A stretch of 64,000 nucleotides of DNA from Actinoplanes sp. M2I2 (GTDB taxonomy: Bacteria; Actinomycetota; Actinomycetes; Mycobacteriales; Micromonosporaceae): positions 62,001 to 126,000 of the forward strand of contig NZ_JALPVJ010000010.1 in assembly GCF_023544445.1 (NCBI RefSeq). Direction: 5' to 3'. This document shows positions 7,835 to 16,790 of the stretch, piece after piece (position 1 is the stretch's first letter; each line of letters opens with the position of its first letter). The notes below the pieces were generated by a model that made no database searches, had not been told where the DNA came from, and saw only the letters and a list, made by a program, of their open reading frames with translations. The position numbers and the translations under genes were made by a program.

Positions 7835-9694
7835 TCAATCACCGCCGCAGATGAACCGTGGCTCGGGATCGTAGCGCCAACTGAACTTCTCGCGCTCGAC
7901 CTCCCGGCCATCCTTGCGGATGACGCGCCACGCGTCCTGGGTGAAGCCTGGCAATCCGCTGGAAGTGATGCACTTGGGACCGGCTTCCCGTTGCACGGTG
8001 GGCGGGCTTGTCACGTTGCGCCGGGGCCCGTACACGGTCTTGACGCTGTCGTAGACCTTGGTGCTCCACATCGAGACGGTCACCGAGCGCCCGGTCGTGG
8101 CTGTGTCGATCAGGATCCCGTACGGCGTGGTGTTCTTGAACTTCAGATCCAGGGTCGGGTAGAAGATCGTCGACTCGATGACCGACGGATAGCGCGAGAA
8201 GTAGAACGAGTGCGGCTTGTGCTCGACGTCCTCGAGGCCCGCGTAGTAGGCGGCGTTGAACAGCGTCGTGGTGAACTGCGAGGCGCCCCCGCCCACGCCC
8301 GGCTCGAGCACGCCGTTCACGATCACCGGGGCGTCCTTGTAGCCCTTCGCGTAGTTCCGGTCGCCGGTGTGCCCGTTGAGCGAGAAGGTGGCGCCCGGCC
8401 GCACGATCGCGCCGTCCACGGCCTTGGCCACGGTGATGATGTTCTGGCTGCGCGGCGAGCTGCGGCCGCCGGTGAAGTAGGTGGTGAAGGTCGAGACCCG
8501 CTGCTTGATGCCGAGCTTGGCCACCTCGGCCTCGCCGGTGCCGGAGCCGGTCGAGGTGAGCACCCCGGCAACCGCCCGGGGCGCCGGCCCGGCCAGCGCG
8601 GTGAGCAGCTCGGGAGCCAGCTTGGTCACGTCGACCTGGCGGCCGGGCGCGCCCGGCACGATCCGCGGCTTGCCACCGGTCAGGCGCACGGTGGCGGGCT
8701 TGGCCGCGGTCTCGACCTTGCCGAACTCGGCCCGGCCGGCCGCGCGCAGCTTGGCGCCGTCGATCGCGGGCTTCAGCCGGCCCGCGGCGTCGGATCGGAA
8801 GACCAGACCCTTGGCCAGCGCGGCGGGGCTGAGCCGGAACGACCGGTCGCCCACGGTGACGGTCACCGGAGCGGCCACGGCCGGCTCGGCGACATCGGAG
8901 ATCAGCGCGTCGACCTGCTCCCTGGTCATCGCCGGGGCGCGCGTGGTCAGCGGCACGTCGGCGACCTGCCCGGCCGGCCACGCGCCGCGCACCCGCTCGG
9001 CCGCGACGGCCCCGTCGAGATCGAGACCCGCCTTCGGGTACGTGGCCACGGGCGCGACACCCCGGAAGGTGATCGCCGGTTTCCGCACGGTGACGCGCTC
9101 GGTCGACACGTGCTTGCGGAGTGCCGCCTCGAGCCGGGCCGGCTCCACCCGTACGACCGGGGTGATGTCCTTGGTGCCCACCAGGCGGAAGCCGCTCCGG
9201 GCGGCGGCGTCGACCGTCGCCGGCACGTCGACCGCCAGCCCGACCGCCTGCGGCTCGACCGTCACGTCCTTGCCGTCGATGCGGACCCGGGCCGGCTGGG
9301 ACGCCCGCGACGCGACGTGGTCGCCGAGCGCCTTCTCGGCCTCGGCCCGGCTCAGCGCGCCCAGATCGAGTCCGAGCACCTCGGTGCCGCGCGGGATGTC
9401 GCCGACCGTGAAATAGGCCCCGGCACCCCCGGCCCCGACCACCAGCAAGGCGGCCAGGCCGGACACCACCAGCCACCGCTTACCGGAACGTTGCCGTTCC
9501 TCCGGGGGCGGCTCGACCGGCGGAAGCTGCTCCTCGCGCGGGGCGTCGCGCTGGGCCGGCATCACGACCGTCTCCGAGCTCATCGGCAACGGCACTGTGG
9601 CGTCGGCCCCATCGGGAACCACAACGCTGCCGTCCGCCGCCTCGTTGAGGATGACGGTGTCGTCCGGCCTCGCGCCCTCGCTCCTGGAAGTCAC
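7835..9694 (-). CDS. VanW-family protein with peptidoglycan-binding-4-like repeats
   Basis: The product is 619 aa from a GTG with GAGGTGA just upstream. The order is: disordered cytoplasmic tail to about residue 70, one membrane helix (VVSGLAALLVVGAGGAGAYF), two repeat domains of the PG_binding_4 type (GLDLGALSRAEAEKALGDH and a later copy), then a VanW domain in the last 200 residues (RPGATFSLNGHTGDR, GGGASQFTTTLFNAAYYAGL, HSFYFSRYP). Such proteins face the cell wall. VanW was named from vancomycin-resistance clusters, but its activity is not established. No L,D-transpeptidase cysteine motif is present. Confidence 0.88.
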   Translation of the reverse strand: MTSRSEGARPDDTVILNEAADGSVVVPDGADATVPLPMSSETVVMPAQRDAPREEQLPPVEPPPEERQRSGKRWLVVSGLAALLVVGAGGAGAYFTVGDIPRGTEVLGLDLGALSRAEAEKALGDHVASRASQPARVRIDGKDVTVEPQAVGLAVDVPATVDAAARSGFRLVGTKDITPVVRVEPARLEAALRKHVSTERVTVRKPAITFRGVAPVATYPKAGLDLDGAVAAERVRGAWPAGQVADVPLTTRAPAMTREQVDALISDVAEPAVAAPVTVTVGDRSFRLSPAALAKGLVFRSDAAGRLKPAIDGAKLRAAGRAEFGKVETAAKPATVRLTGGKPRIVPGAPGRQVDVTKLAPELLTALAGPAPRAVAGVLTSTGSGTGEAEVAKLGIKQRVSTFTTYFTGGRSSPRSQNIITVAKAVDGAIVRPGATFSLNGHTGDRNYAKGYKDAPVIVNGVLEPGVGGGASQFTTTLFNAAYYAGLEDVEHKPHSFYFSRYPSVIESTIFYPTLDLKFKNTTPYGILIDTATTGRSVTVSMWSTKVYDSVKTVYGPRRNVTSPPTVQREAGPKCITSSGLPGFTQDAWRVIRKDGREVEREKFSWRYDPEPRFICGGD

Positions 9695-9722
9695 GTGCTC
9701 ACCTCACCGGTCGGGGGGCGCC

Positions 9723-10307
9723 TTACGGCAGCCGGCGCTTCAAGATCAGGCGATAGGAGTAGACAGCATAGGTCAGGCTCCCGGCCAGAATGGTCACGAG
9801 AGCGACCCAGTTCTCGCCGCCCAGCAGGTAGTCGCCCTCGCTCGTGCGCACGCCCGCGGCGAAGAGCATGATCAGCGTCCACAGGGCCCAGGGCGGGGCC
9901 AGCGACCAGCGACGGCGGGTCGTGGTGACCGAGAACCAGGCGATCGCGTAGTTGAGCACCACGGCCAGCACGACGGAGAGCCAGAGCAGCGGACCGCCGC
10001 CCGAGCCGATCGCGTCGCCACGCCAGATCGAGACCACGTCACCGGCCCGCAGCGTGCTGAGCAGGATCTCGAGGAAGCCGGTGACCAGGGCGGCGACGAC
10101 CGCGACGACGACGCCGGCGACCCGGACGACCTGGTCCCAGCCCGCCCACGGTGGCCTGGTCTGCTCGTCCGTCTCCGGGGTGGGCTCGAACGCCTGCGCC
10201 CCGGCGGTGTTCCCCGCGTCGCCGATCGTCATCGGGTCGATCTTCGTCGGGTCGGTCCTCGCCGGTTCCGTCTTCGTCGAGTCGGTCTTCGCCGGGTCGG
10301 TCTTCAT
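9723..10307 (-). CDS. Membrane protein with short N-terminal repeat tail
   Basis: The product is 194 aa with its ATG at 10307, forming ATGA with the mshB stop. Residues 2-24 are repeats of the type K-T-[DE]-x-[AT] (TDPAK, TDSTK, TEPAR, TDPTK), charged and probably cytosolic. Four hydrophobic helices follow, around residues 60-80, 97-118, 128-145 and 160-178. Function is unknown. Translational coupling to mshB suggests it was recruited to the same unit, but no role in mycothiol metabolism is known to me. Confidence 0.75.
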   Translation of the reverse strand: MKTDPAKTDSTKTEPARTDPTKIDPMTIGDAGNTAGAQAFEPTPETDEQTRPPWAGWDQVVRVAGVVVAVVAALVTGFLEILLSTLRAGDVVSIWRGDAIGSGGGPLLWLSVVLAVVLNYAIAWFSVTTTRRRWSLAPPWALWTLIMLFAAGVRTSEGDYLLGGENWVALVTILAGSLTYAVYSYRLILKRRLP

Positions 10308-11206
10308 TGCGCGGCCGAGTCGGATATCGCCGGCTGTTCCAGGTCGAGGCCGCCGAACAGGTCGCTCTCCCAGTTGTGCGGGCCCTCGCCCGGGCCGCGC
10401 GACCCCTTGGCGATCGTGAAGTACTCGACGCCCATGAACTCGCCGCCGAAGTCGCCGGCGATGCCGTAGAGCCACGAGTCGTCGGGGATCTGCGTGGCGT
10501 GCGCCTTCATCGCGGCGACCTTCTCCTGGTAATGGTCGGTGCCGTCGATCCGCGCGGCGATCTCGTCGTCCGGGTGGCCGAACGGCAGGTCCTCGACCTT
10601 CTGCACATCGGCGAACGGATTGTCGGCGAGCTCGCGGAAGGCCTCCATGCCGTCGCGCAGCACGCTCAGCGGCATCGCCGTCCAGTAGATCTTGCGGGGC
10701 CCGTCCGCCCCGGCCAGCTCGGCCGCGCGCATGGCGACCCGGTGCGCCTGGATGTGGTCGGGATGACCGTAGAAGCCGTTCGGGTCGTACGTGATCATGA
10801 CCTGCGGCCGGATCTCGCGGATCACCTCGACGAGCAGGGCCGCGGCGGCGTCGACGTCGGCCCGCCAGAACGCGCGCTCATGGTCGTTGGTCGGCAGGCC
10901 CATCATGCCGGAGTCGCGGAAGCGGCCCGCGCCGCCGAGAAACCGGTGGTCGGTGACGCCGAGCGCGGCGCAGGCACGGGAGAGCTCGACCAGGCGGTAA
11001 CCGCCGAGCTGGTCGGCCTGGGCGGCCTCGAGCTGGGCCAGCTCGGGAACGTGGATCTCCCCCTCCTCACCGAGAGTGCAGGTCACAAGCGTCACGTGGG
11101 CGCCCGAGGCGGCGTAGTGGGCCATGGTGGCGCCGGTGCCGGTGACCTCGTCATCCGGGTGAGCGTGCACCAGCAGGAGCCGGCGGGCGGGCAGGGCGTC
11201 AGTCAC
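10304..11206 (-). CDS. mshB: GlcNAc-Ins deacetylase of mycothiol biosynthesis
   Basis: The product is 300 aa from GTG 11206. An ATG at 11230 with GGAAG upstream would add eight residues and cannot be excluded. It is a LmbE-fold zinc amidase with HAHPDDE near residue 14 and GHPDHIQAHR further on, supplying metal ligands. The length and the TYDPNGFYGHPDH segment match MshB, which deacetylates 1-O-(2-acetamido-2-deoxy-glucopyranosyl)-myo-inositol before cysteine ligation. The close relative Mca acts on mycothiol conjugates and is the main alternative. Confidence 0.88.
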   Translation of the reverse strand: MTDALPARRLLLVHAHPDDEVTGTGATMAHYAASGAHVTLVTCTLGEEGEIHVPELAQLEAAQADQLGGYRLVELSRACAALGVTDHRFLGGAGRFRDSGMMGLPTNDHERAFWRADVDAAAALLVEVIREIRPQVMITYDPNGFYGHPDHIQAHRVAMRAAELAGADGPRKIYWTAMPLSVLRDGMEAFRELADNPFADVQKVEDLPFGHPDDEIAARIDGTDHYQEKVAAMKAHATQIPDDSWLYGIAGDFGGEFMGVEYFTIAKGSRGPGEGPHNWESDLFGGLDLEQPAISDSAAQ

Positions 11207-11300
11207 GCGCGCAACTCTACGCGGGATCATTGTGCGGCTTCCGCGACGCCGTGCCCGGTTTGGGGCGCGCGGGAGCGGTCTGATCGGCGATGCTGTCCGG

Positions 11301-13127
11301 GTGGACTTCCCCGGACTCGCGGAGCGCACAGGTCACTTCCGGCACGGCGCTCCGCACATGGTGACGGTCGGCGCGGACGGCCGGCGGGTGGTGTTCCTGC
11401 GCTCCACCGGCCCCGAGGACCCGATCTCCTCCCTCTGGGTGCTCAACGTCGCCACGGCGACCGAGTCCCTGGTCGCGGCCGGGCCCCTGCGGTCGTACGC
11501 GGTGGATCGCGACGCCCGGGTGGCCGCCTTCAGCCGGGACGGCCGGCTGTTCCGGGCCGACCTGGTCCGCGGCACGGTGACCGGGGTGCCGACCGAGGAG
11601 CCCGCCGAGGACCCGCGCCCCGGTCCGGACGGCGTCACCATCGGCTACCTCAGCCGGACGGGTGGATCACCGTCGCTGCGCGTGGTCGGGCCGGACGGCG
11701 ACCGCCTGCTCGCCGGCGAGTCGGGCAACACCTGGCGGGAGCGCGGCGGCACGATCGGCTGGGGCCAGCCCGACGAGACGGCGCTGCGGTTCGGGCGCGA
11801 CCGCGGCTGGTGGTGGTCCCCCGACGGCAGTCAGATCCTGGCCGCGCGCACGGCCGCGTCGACCAGCCTGCACCTGCTCGACCTCGACTACGGCTGGGTC
11901 GACGTGCACTGGGACCGCGAGACCTACCCGCACGTGGTCAGCGTGCGCTGGGCCGACGGCGGCGGGCCGCTGATCACCGTGCTGCGCCGCATGCAGCAGC
12001 ACGGCCTGGTGCTGGCGGTCGACCCGCGTACCGGGGAGACCCAGGTGCACGCCGAGCTGGCCGACGCCCGCTGGGTCGAGCCCGTGCCCGGCACGCCCCG
12101 CCACCTGCCCGACGGCCGGGTGCTGGTCGGCGGCGAACTGGCGCACGACGGCTTCGACGCGAGGTGCCTGTTCGCCGACGGCAGCCTGCTGACCCCGCCC
12201 GGCCTGTACGTGCGGCGCGTGGTCGGGGTCGCCGCCCGCCCCGGTTCCCCCGCCCCGGATCTGATCGTCGAAGGAAGCCAGGGCGACCCGGCCACCCAAT
12301 CGGTCTTCCGGGTACGCACGTCGCTCGGCGGCGGCGGCGCGGAGGCGCGCCCGGTCACCGCCGACCCCGGCTGGCATCACGCCGCGAGCGGCGGGGACGT
12401 GCTGGTCGTCGACGACGTCGTGTGGCGTGGCACGGCCCGGGTGACCGCGCTGGGCAACCTGTCGGCGCCGCTGCCGTACCACCCGAAGCCGGCCTTCGAG
12501 CGGGTCACCGACCGGCGGCTGCCCGCCGCGGTCCTCTACCCAAACGGCTTCGTCGCCGGCACCAAGCTTCCGGTCCTGGTCACGCTGGGCGAGGGGCCGG
12601 GCCACCAGCAGGTGGTCAACGACCGGGCGGCCTGGCAGGAAAGGCAGTGGTGGGCCGACGCCGGCTTCGCGGTCGTGAGCATCGACGGCCGCGGCACGCC
12701 CGGGGTGGCGCCCAGCTTCGAGAAGGTGGTGCACCGCCGGCTGGTCGACGTGTCGCTGGCCGACCAGGCGGACGCCCTGCAGGCCCTGGTCGGCAAGCAC
12801 CCCGACCTGGACCTGTCGTCGGTGGCCGTCCGCGGGACGGGACTGGGCGGCTGGCTGGCCGCGATGGCCGTGCTGCGCCGCCCGGACGTCTTCCACCGGG
12901 CGGCGGCCCGCGACCCGATCGTCGACTGGCACGACGCGCCGGCGCCGCTGGCCGAGCGCTACCTGGGCGACCGCCGCGACTCGGCCGACGTCTACGCCCA
13001 CCACAGCCTGCACGACGCCGACCCCACCGACGCCGTGCTGCTGATCGGCGCCACCGCCCCCGGCCTGCGATCGGTCGAGGCCGCCACCCTCGATGAGGAG
13101 CTGGCCTTCCTTTCGGGCCCACAGTGA
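11301..13127 (+). CDS. S9 (prolyl oligopeptidase)-like protein, probably catalytically dead
   Basis: The product is 608 aa from GTG 11301. The frame opens at GTG 11232, but family similarity begins at VDFPGLAERTGHF. An N-terminal beta-propeller (repeated SPDG-like units, such as WWWSPDGSQIL) precedes a C-terminal alpha/beta-hydrolase segment (LVTLGEGPGHQ, GFAVVSIDGRGTPG). The nucleophile elbow, normally G-W-S-[YF]-G-G, reads G-T-G-L-G-G near 12834-12851. The later LLIHG-DDNV segment reads LLIGATAPG. The chain ends before a recognisable catalytic His. All three triad residues therefore seem lost, implying a pseudoenzyme. Confidence 0.8.
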   Translation: MDFPGLAERTGHFRHGAPHMVTVGADGRRVVFLRSTGPEDPISSLWVLNVATATESLVAAGPLRSYAVDRDARVAAFSRDGRLFRADLVRGTVTGVPTEEPAEDPRPGPDGVTIGYLSRTGGSPSLRVVGPDGDRLLAGESGNTWRERGGTIGWGQPDETALRFGRDRGWWWSPDGSQILAARTAASTSLHLLDLDYGWVDVHWDRETYPHVVSVRWADGGGPLITVLRRMQQHGLVLAVDPRTGETQVHAELADARWVEPVPGTPRHLPDGRVLVGGELAHDGFDARCLFADGSLLTPPGLYVRRVVGVAARPGSPAPDLIVEGSQGDPATQSVFRVRTSLGGGGAEARPVTADPGWHHAASGGDVLVVDDVVWRGTARVTALGNLSAPLPYHPKPAFERVTDRRLPAAVLYPNGFVAGTKLPVLVTLGEGPGHQQVVNDRAAWQERQWWADAGFAVVSIDGRGTPGVAPSFEKVVHRRLVDVSLADQADALQALVGKHPDLDLSSVAVRGTGLGGWLAAMAVLRRPDVFHRAAARDPIVDWHDAPAPLAERYLGDRRDSADVYAHHSLHDADPTDAVLLIGATAPGLRSVEAATLDEELAFLSGPQ

Positions 13128-13203
13128 AGCGGTAGTCGTGCGACAGCTGTCATAAGACTAGTCTGGTCGGCAGGTTTTCACCCCCGACATCTCGGGAGAC
13201 GCC

Positions 13204-13794
13204 ATGGCCACGGTGTTCATCGCGGATCGTCCGCCCGCGAACGCGACGGTCTTCCGCGATGGCCGGCCGATGACCGGCGACGACTATCTGGCCCTCGGCG
13301 TGACCTCCCCCCGGGTCGAACTTCTCGACGGCTGCCTGCTCGTGACGGCCAACCCCACCAACAAGCATCAACGGCTGGCTCGGCACCTCGCCAACACGCT
13401 GGACAAGGACGCGGACCCCGCGATCGTTCAGGTCGACGAGGCCGTGAACGTCCGGCTCGGTCCCGACCGGTTCTTCATCCCCGACGTCGCGGTCTACTCG
13501 GCCGACGTCGGGGAGGTGGTGTTCGTCGACGCCGAGGCGGTGGTCCTGATCTGCGAGATTCTGTCCCCGTCCAACCCGACCACCGACAAAGTCCTGAAGA
13601 TGCACGTCTACGCGGAGGCAGGCATCCCGTGGTATCTGATGGTCGATCCTCGAGGCCCGACACTGCGTCTCTACGAACTGGCCGGGGCCGCCTACCAGGA
13701 ACACTCGACCGCCGGCCCCGGTGAGGTCCTCCACCTGACCGAGCCGGTGACCACTCGTCTCGACCCGGAGGCTCTGGTCGCCCGCCGGAGTTGA
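13204..13794 (+). CDS. Uma2-family (DUF820) PD-(D/E)XK nuclease-like protein
   Basis: The product is 196 aa with GGGAGA upstream of the ATG. The restriction-endonuclease-like core shows ELLDG, then FFIPDVAVY, then EILSPSNPTTDKVLKMHVYAEAG and PWYLMVDP, the usual Uma2 order with the Asp/Glu/Lys active-site pattern. These proteins are numerous in actinobacteria and cyanobacteria and their biological role is unclear. A 10-bp palindrome AGACTAGTCT (13155-13164) lies in the leader. A second Uma2 gene occurs at 47732. Confidence 0.88.
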   Translation: MATVFIADRPPANATVFRDGRPMTGDDYLALGVTSPRVELLDGCLLVTANPTNKHQRLARHLANTLDKDADPAIVQVDEAVNVRLGPDRFFIPDVAVYSADVGEVVFVDAEAVVLICEILSPSNPTTDKVLKMHVYAEAGIPWYLMVDPRGPTLRLYELAGAAYQEHSTAGPGEVLHLTEPVTTRLDPEALVARRS

Positions 13795-13839
13795 TCACGG
13801 GGTGTGCCGATTGTCGTACCCGTCCCATAGGGTCGGGCC

Positions 13840-15276
13840 ATGAGTCACTTCGATGAGGCTTCGGCGGCGGTGCAGGCCGCCCTGGAGGCCGGGGCGCGCT
13901 ACGCCGACTGCCGCGTCATGGTGCGCCGCACCGAGTCGATGACCGCGCGCGACGGTGACGTCGAGGAGCTGGGTTCCGGTGAGAGCGCCGGCCTGGGCGT
14001 GCGGGCCCTCGTCGGGTCGAGCTGGGGCTTCTACGCCGTTCCCGACCTCTCCGACTCGGCCGCCCGGGCCGCCGGGCGGCGCGCGGCCCAGATCGCCCTG
14101 GCCAGCGCGACAGTGCCGGGCCCGCCGATCGAGCTGGTGCCCAGCACGGCGGTCGAGGCCAGCTGGGCCAGCGCCTGCGAGGTCGACCCGCTGGGGGTCT
14201 CGCCCTCGGTCAAGGGCGACCTGCTCGTGATGGCCACGGCCGCCGCCAAGGAGGCCGGCGCCGACCTGGCCGAGGGCATCTACCAGATCTGGGACACCCG
14301 CAAGTGGTTCGTGTCGAGCGAGGGCCATCGCATCGATCAGCACCTGCGGGAGTGCGGCGCCGGCGTCACGGCCAGCGCCTTCGGCGACGGCGAGATCCAG
14401 CGCCGGTCCTGGCCGTCGCACCGGGGGCAGTACGGCACGAGCGGCTGGGAGCTCGTCGACAGCCTCGATCTGGTCGGCCACGCGCCCCGCATGGCCGAGG
14501 AGGCGCGTGCCCTGCTCACCGCGCCGCTCTGCCCCACCGGCGAGACCACCCTGGTGCTCGGCGGCGAGCAGCTCGCGTTGCAGATCCACGAGTCGGTCGG
14601 CCATGCCATCGAGCTCGACCGCATTCTCGGCTGGGAGGCGGCCTTCGCCGGCACCAGCTGGCTCGACCTGGCCCAGCTGGGCTCGCTGCGCTACGGCTCC
14701 GACCTGATGAACATCACCATCGACCCCGGTCTCCCGGGCGCGCTGGGCAGCTTCGGTTACGACGACGAGGGCACCCCGGCCACCAAGCGCGACGCGGTGC
14801 GCGACGGCATCTGGGTGGGCGTGCTGGCCGGGCGTGACTCGGCCGCCGTGGCCGGGCTCGACTACGCGGGCAGCGTGCGCTCCGACGGCTGGGCCCGGCT
14901 GCCGATGGTCCGGATGACCAATGTGGGCCTCGAGCCGGGGCCGCACACGCTCGACGAGATCATCGCCAACACCGACGACGGCGTCTTCATGGACATCAAC
15001 CGGTCCTGGTCGATCGACGACCGGCGGCTCAACTTCCAGTTCGGCTGCGAGATCGGCTACGAGATCAAGAACGGCAAGCTCGGCCGCATGCTGCGCAACC
15101 CGACCTACACCGGCATCGGCCCCAAGTTCTGGCAGTCGATGGACATGCTCTCCTCCGAGTCCATCGCCTGGGGCACGCCCAACTGCGGCAAGGGCCAGCC
15201 CGGCCAGGTCGGTCACACCGGCCATCCGGCCGCTCCGGCCAGGTTCACCGACGTACGCGTGGGGGTGCGGGGATGA
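13840..15276 (+). CDS. tldD: Metalloprotease TldD
   Basis: The product is 478 aa. The zinc-site motif HExxxH is present in IHESVGHAIELDR near residue 250. The C-terminal Cys/His-containing CGKGQPGQVGHTGHP is typical of TldD. TldD pairs with TldE (PmbA) to form a protease acting on small peptides, for example bacteriocin or RiPP precursors and antitoxins in enterobacteria. The partner gene follows with an ATGA overlap. The start is preceded by TAGGGT six bases upstream, consistent with a leaderless transcript. Confidence 0.93.
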   Translation: MSHFDEASAAVQAALEAGARYADCRVMVRRTESMTARDGDVEELGSGESAGLGVRALVGSSWGFYAVPDLSDSAARAAGRRAAQIALASATVPGPPIELVPSTAVEASWASACEVDPLGVSPSVKGDLLVMATAAAKEAGADLAEGIYQIWDTRKWFVSSEGHRIDQHLRECGAGVTASAFGDGEIQRRSWPSHRGQYGTSGWELVDSLDLVGHAPRMAEEARALLTAPLCPTGETTLVLGGEQLALQIHESVGHAIELDRILGWEAAFAGTSWLDLAQLGSLRYGSDLMNITIDPGLPGALGSFGYDDEGTPATKRDAVRDGIWVGVLAGRDSAAVAGLDYAGSVRSDGWARLPMVRMTNVGLEPGPHTLDEIIANTDDGVFMDINRSWSIDDRRLNFQFGCEIGYEIKNGKLGRMLRNPTYTGIGPKFWQSMDMLSSESIAWGTPNCGKGQPGQVGHTGHPAAPARFTDVRVGVRG

Positions 15277-16727
15277 GTCTCGAGTCCATCCGGCCCGGGG
15301 CGGAGCTCGAGCTCGCCGCCCGGGTCGTCGAGCTGGTGCGGCGGGCGGCCGGGCAGTCCGCCGAGGCCGAGGTCATGGTGCGGCACGACGCCGAGGCACT
15401 GACCCGGTTCGCCGTCTCGATGATCCATCAGAACGTGGCGAGCGCGGTCACGACCGTCGGCCTGAGATTGCACCTCGACGGCCGGACGGCATCCGGCGCC
15501 ACCACGGTCGTCGACGCCGACGGGCTCCGCGGGCTGGTCGAGCGTACGGTCGCGGCGGCCCGGCTGAGCCCGCCCGACGTCACCTGGCCCGGTCTCACGC
15601 CGCCCAGCCCGCTGCACCATTCGGCCGGCTATCACGGCTCGGGCGAGCACTCCCGGCTCGACTTCGGCTTCGACGAGGCGACCGCCCGCGCGACCCCGGC
15701 CGAGCGGGCCGAGCGCGTCCGCGACTTCGTCCGGGCAGCCGACGGTCTCGAGACGGCCGGCTTCTGCCGTACGACGTACACGTCCGCGGCTTTCGCCAAC
15801 ACGGCCGGGCAGGCGGCCGAGGGGCGTACGGCCGAGGCGGCGATGGACGGCATCGCCCGGCTGTCCGGCGCCGACGGCGTGGCCCGGTTGGCCGGCGGCC
15901 GGCTGGCCGATCTCGACGGGGCGGCGCTCGGCGCCCGGGCGGCCGCCAAGGCGCGGGCCGGGCAGAGCCCGGTCGAGTTGCCGCCCGGCCGCTACGAGGT
16001 GGTGCTCGAGCCCGAGGCGGTCGCCGACCTGCTCGACAACTTCGCGGTGTTCGGGTTCAACGGCAAGGCGTACGCCCAGAAACAGTCGTTCGCCGAGCTC
16101 GGCGCCGAACAGTTCGACCCTTCGGTGACCCTGGTCGACGAGCCGCTGGGCAGCCGTGACGAGCACGCGCCGGGTCTGCCGTTCGACGACGAGGGCACAC
16201 CGCGCGAGTCGCTGGTGCTCGTGCGCGAGGGCGTGACCAAGGCGGTGGCCCACGACCGCACGTCGGCCGCCGAGGCCGGGGCGGTGTCGACGGGCCACGC
16301 TTCGGGCGCCTCCCGCACGTGGGGGCCCTATCCGACCCATCTGCGCCTGGAAGCCTCCCCGGCCGGCACCCTGCCGGCCACCGACCCGATCGGCCCCGCG
16401 GCCGCGTCGGCGAGCCCGCTCGTGGCCCGCATGAAACGCGGCCTGCTGATCACCGACCTCTGGTACACCCGCGTCCTCGACCAGAAGGCGCTGGTCATCA
16501 CCGGGCTGACCCGCAACGGCGTCTGGCTGGTGGAGAACGGCGAGGTGACCGCGGCGGTCGGCAACATGCGCTTCACCCAGTCCTACCCGCAGGCCCTCGG
16601 CGTGGGCAGGGTGCTGGGCATCGGAGGCGAGTCGGTGCTGCTGCCCGACCGCTGGTCCGGCACGCGGTACGCGGCTCCCGCCCTGCATCTGGCCAGCTGG
16701 AACCTGACCGGCAACGCCTCCGGCTGA
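15273..16727 (+). CDS. pmbA: TldE/PmbA-family partner of TldD
   Basis: The product is 484 aa, overlapping tldD by four bases. It has the same two-domain TldD/PmbA fold (FAVSMIHQNVASAVTTVGLR near the start, FNGKAYAQKQSFAEL and DDEGTPRESLVL later) but lacks HExxxH, as expected for the inactive TldE subunit. It would complete the TldD/E heterodimeric protease in the cytosol. No RiPP precursor or other obvious target is encoded beside the pair, so it probably serves a general role here. Confidence 0.9.
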   Translation: MSLESIRPGAELELAARVVELVRRAAGQSAEAEVMVRHDAEALTRFAVSMIHQNVASAVTTVGLRLHLDGRTASGATTVVDADGLRGLVERTVAAARLSPPDVTWPGLTPPSPLHHSAGYHGSGEHSRLDFGFDEATARATPAERAERVRDFVRAADGLETAGFCRTTYTSAAFANTAGQAAEGRTAEAAMDGIARLSGADGVARLAGGRLADLDGAALGARAAAKARAGQSPVELPPGRYEVVLEPEAVADLLDNFAVFGFNGKAYAQKQSFAELGAEQFDPSVTLVDEPLGSRDEHAPGLPFDDEGTPRESLVLVREGVTKAVAHDRTSAAEAGAVSTGHASGASRTWGPYPTHLRLEASPAGTLPATDPIGPAAASASPLVARMKRGLLITDLWYTRVLDQKALVITGLTRNGVWLVENGEVTAAVGNMRFTQSYPQALGVGRVLGIGGESVLLPDRWSGTRYAAPALHLASWNLTGNASG

Positions 16728-16790
16728 CCGGCCCGGCCCACCCGTTCCCATCGACCGGCGGCGCATTGACCGGCGTGCTTCACTGGGCCG

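Noticed and set aside
6659..9871. 1070-codon open frame on the plus strand across the GNAT and VanW genes
   Set aside because: It is a GC-rich shadow frame overlapping three well-supported genes, with Arg/Gly/His-rich composition and no family resemblance.
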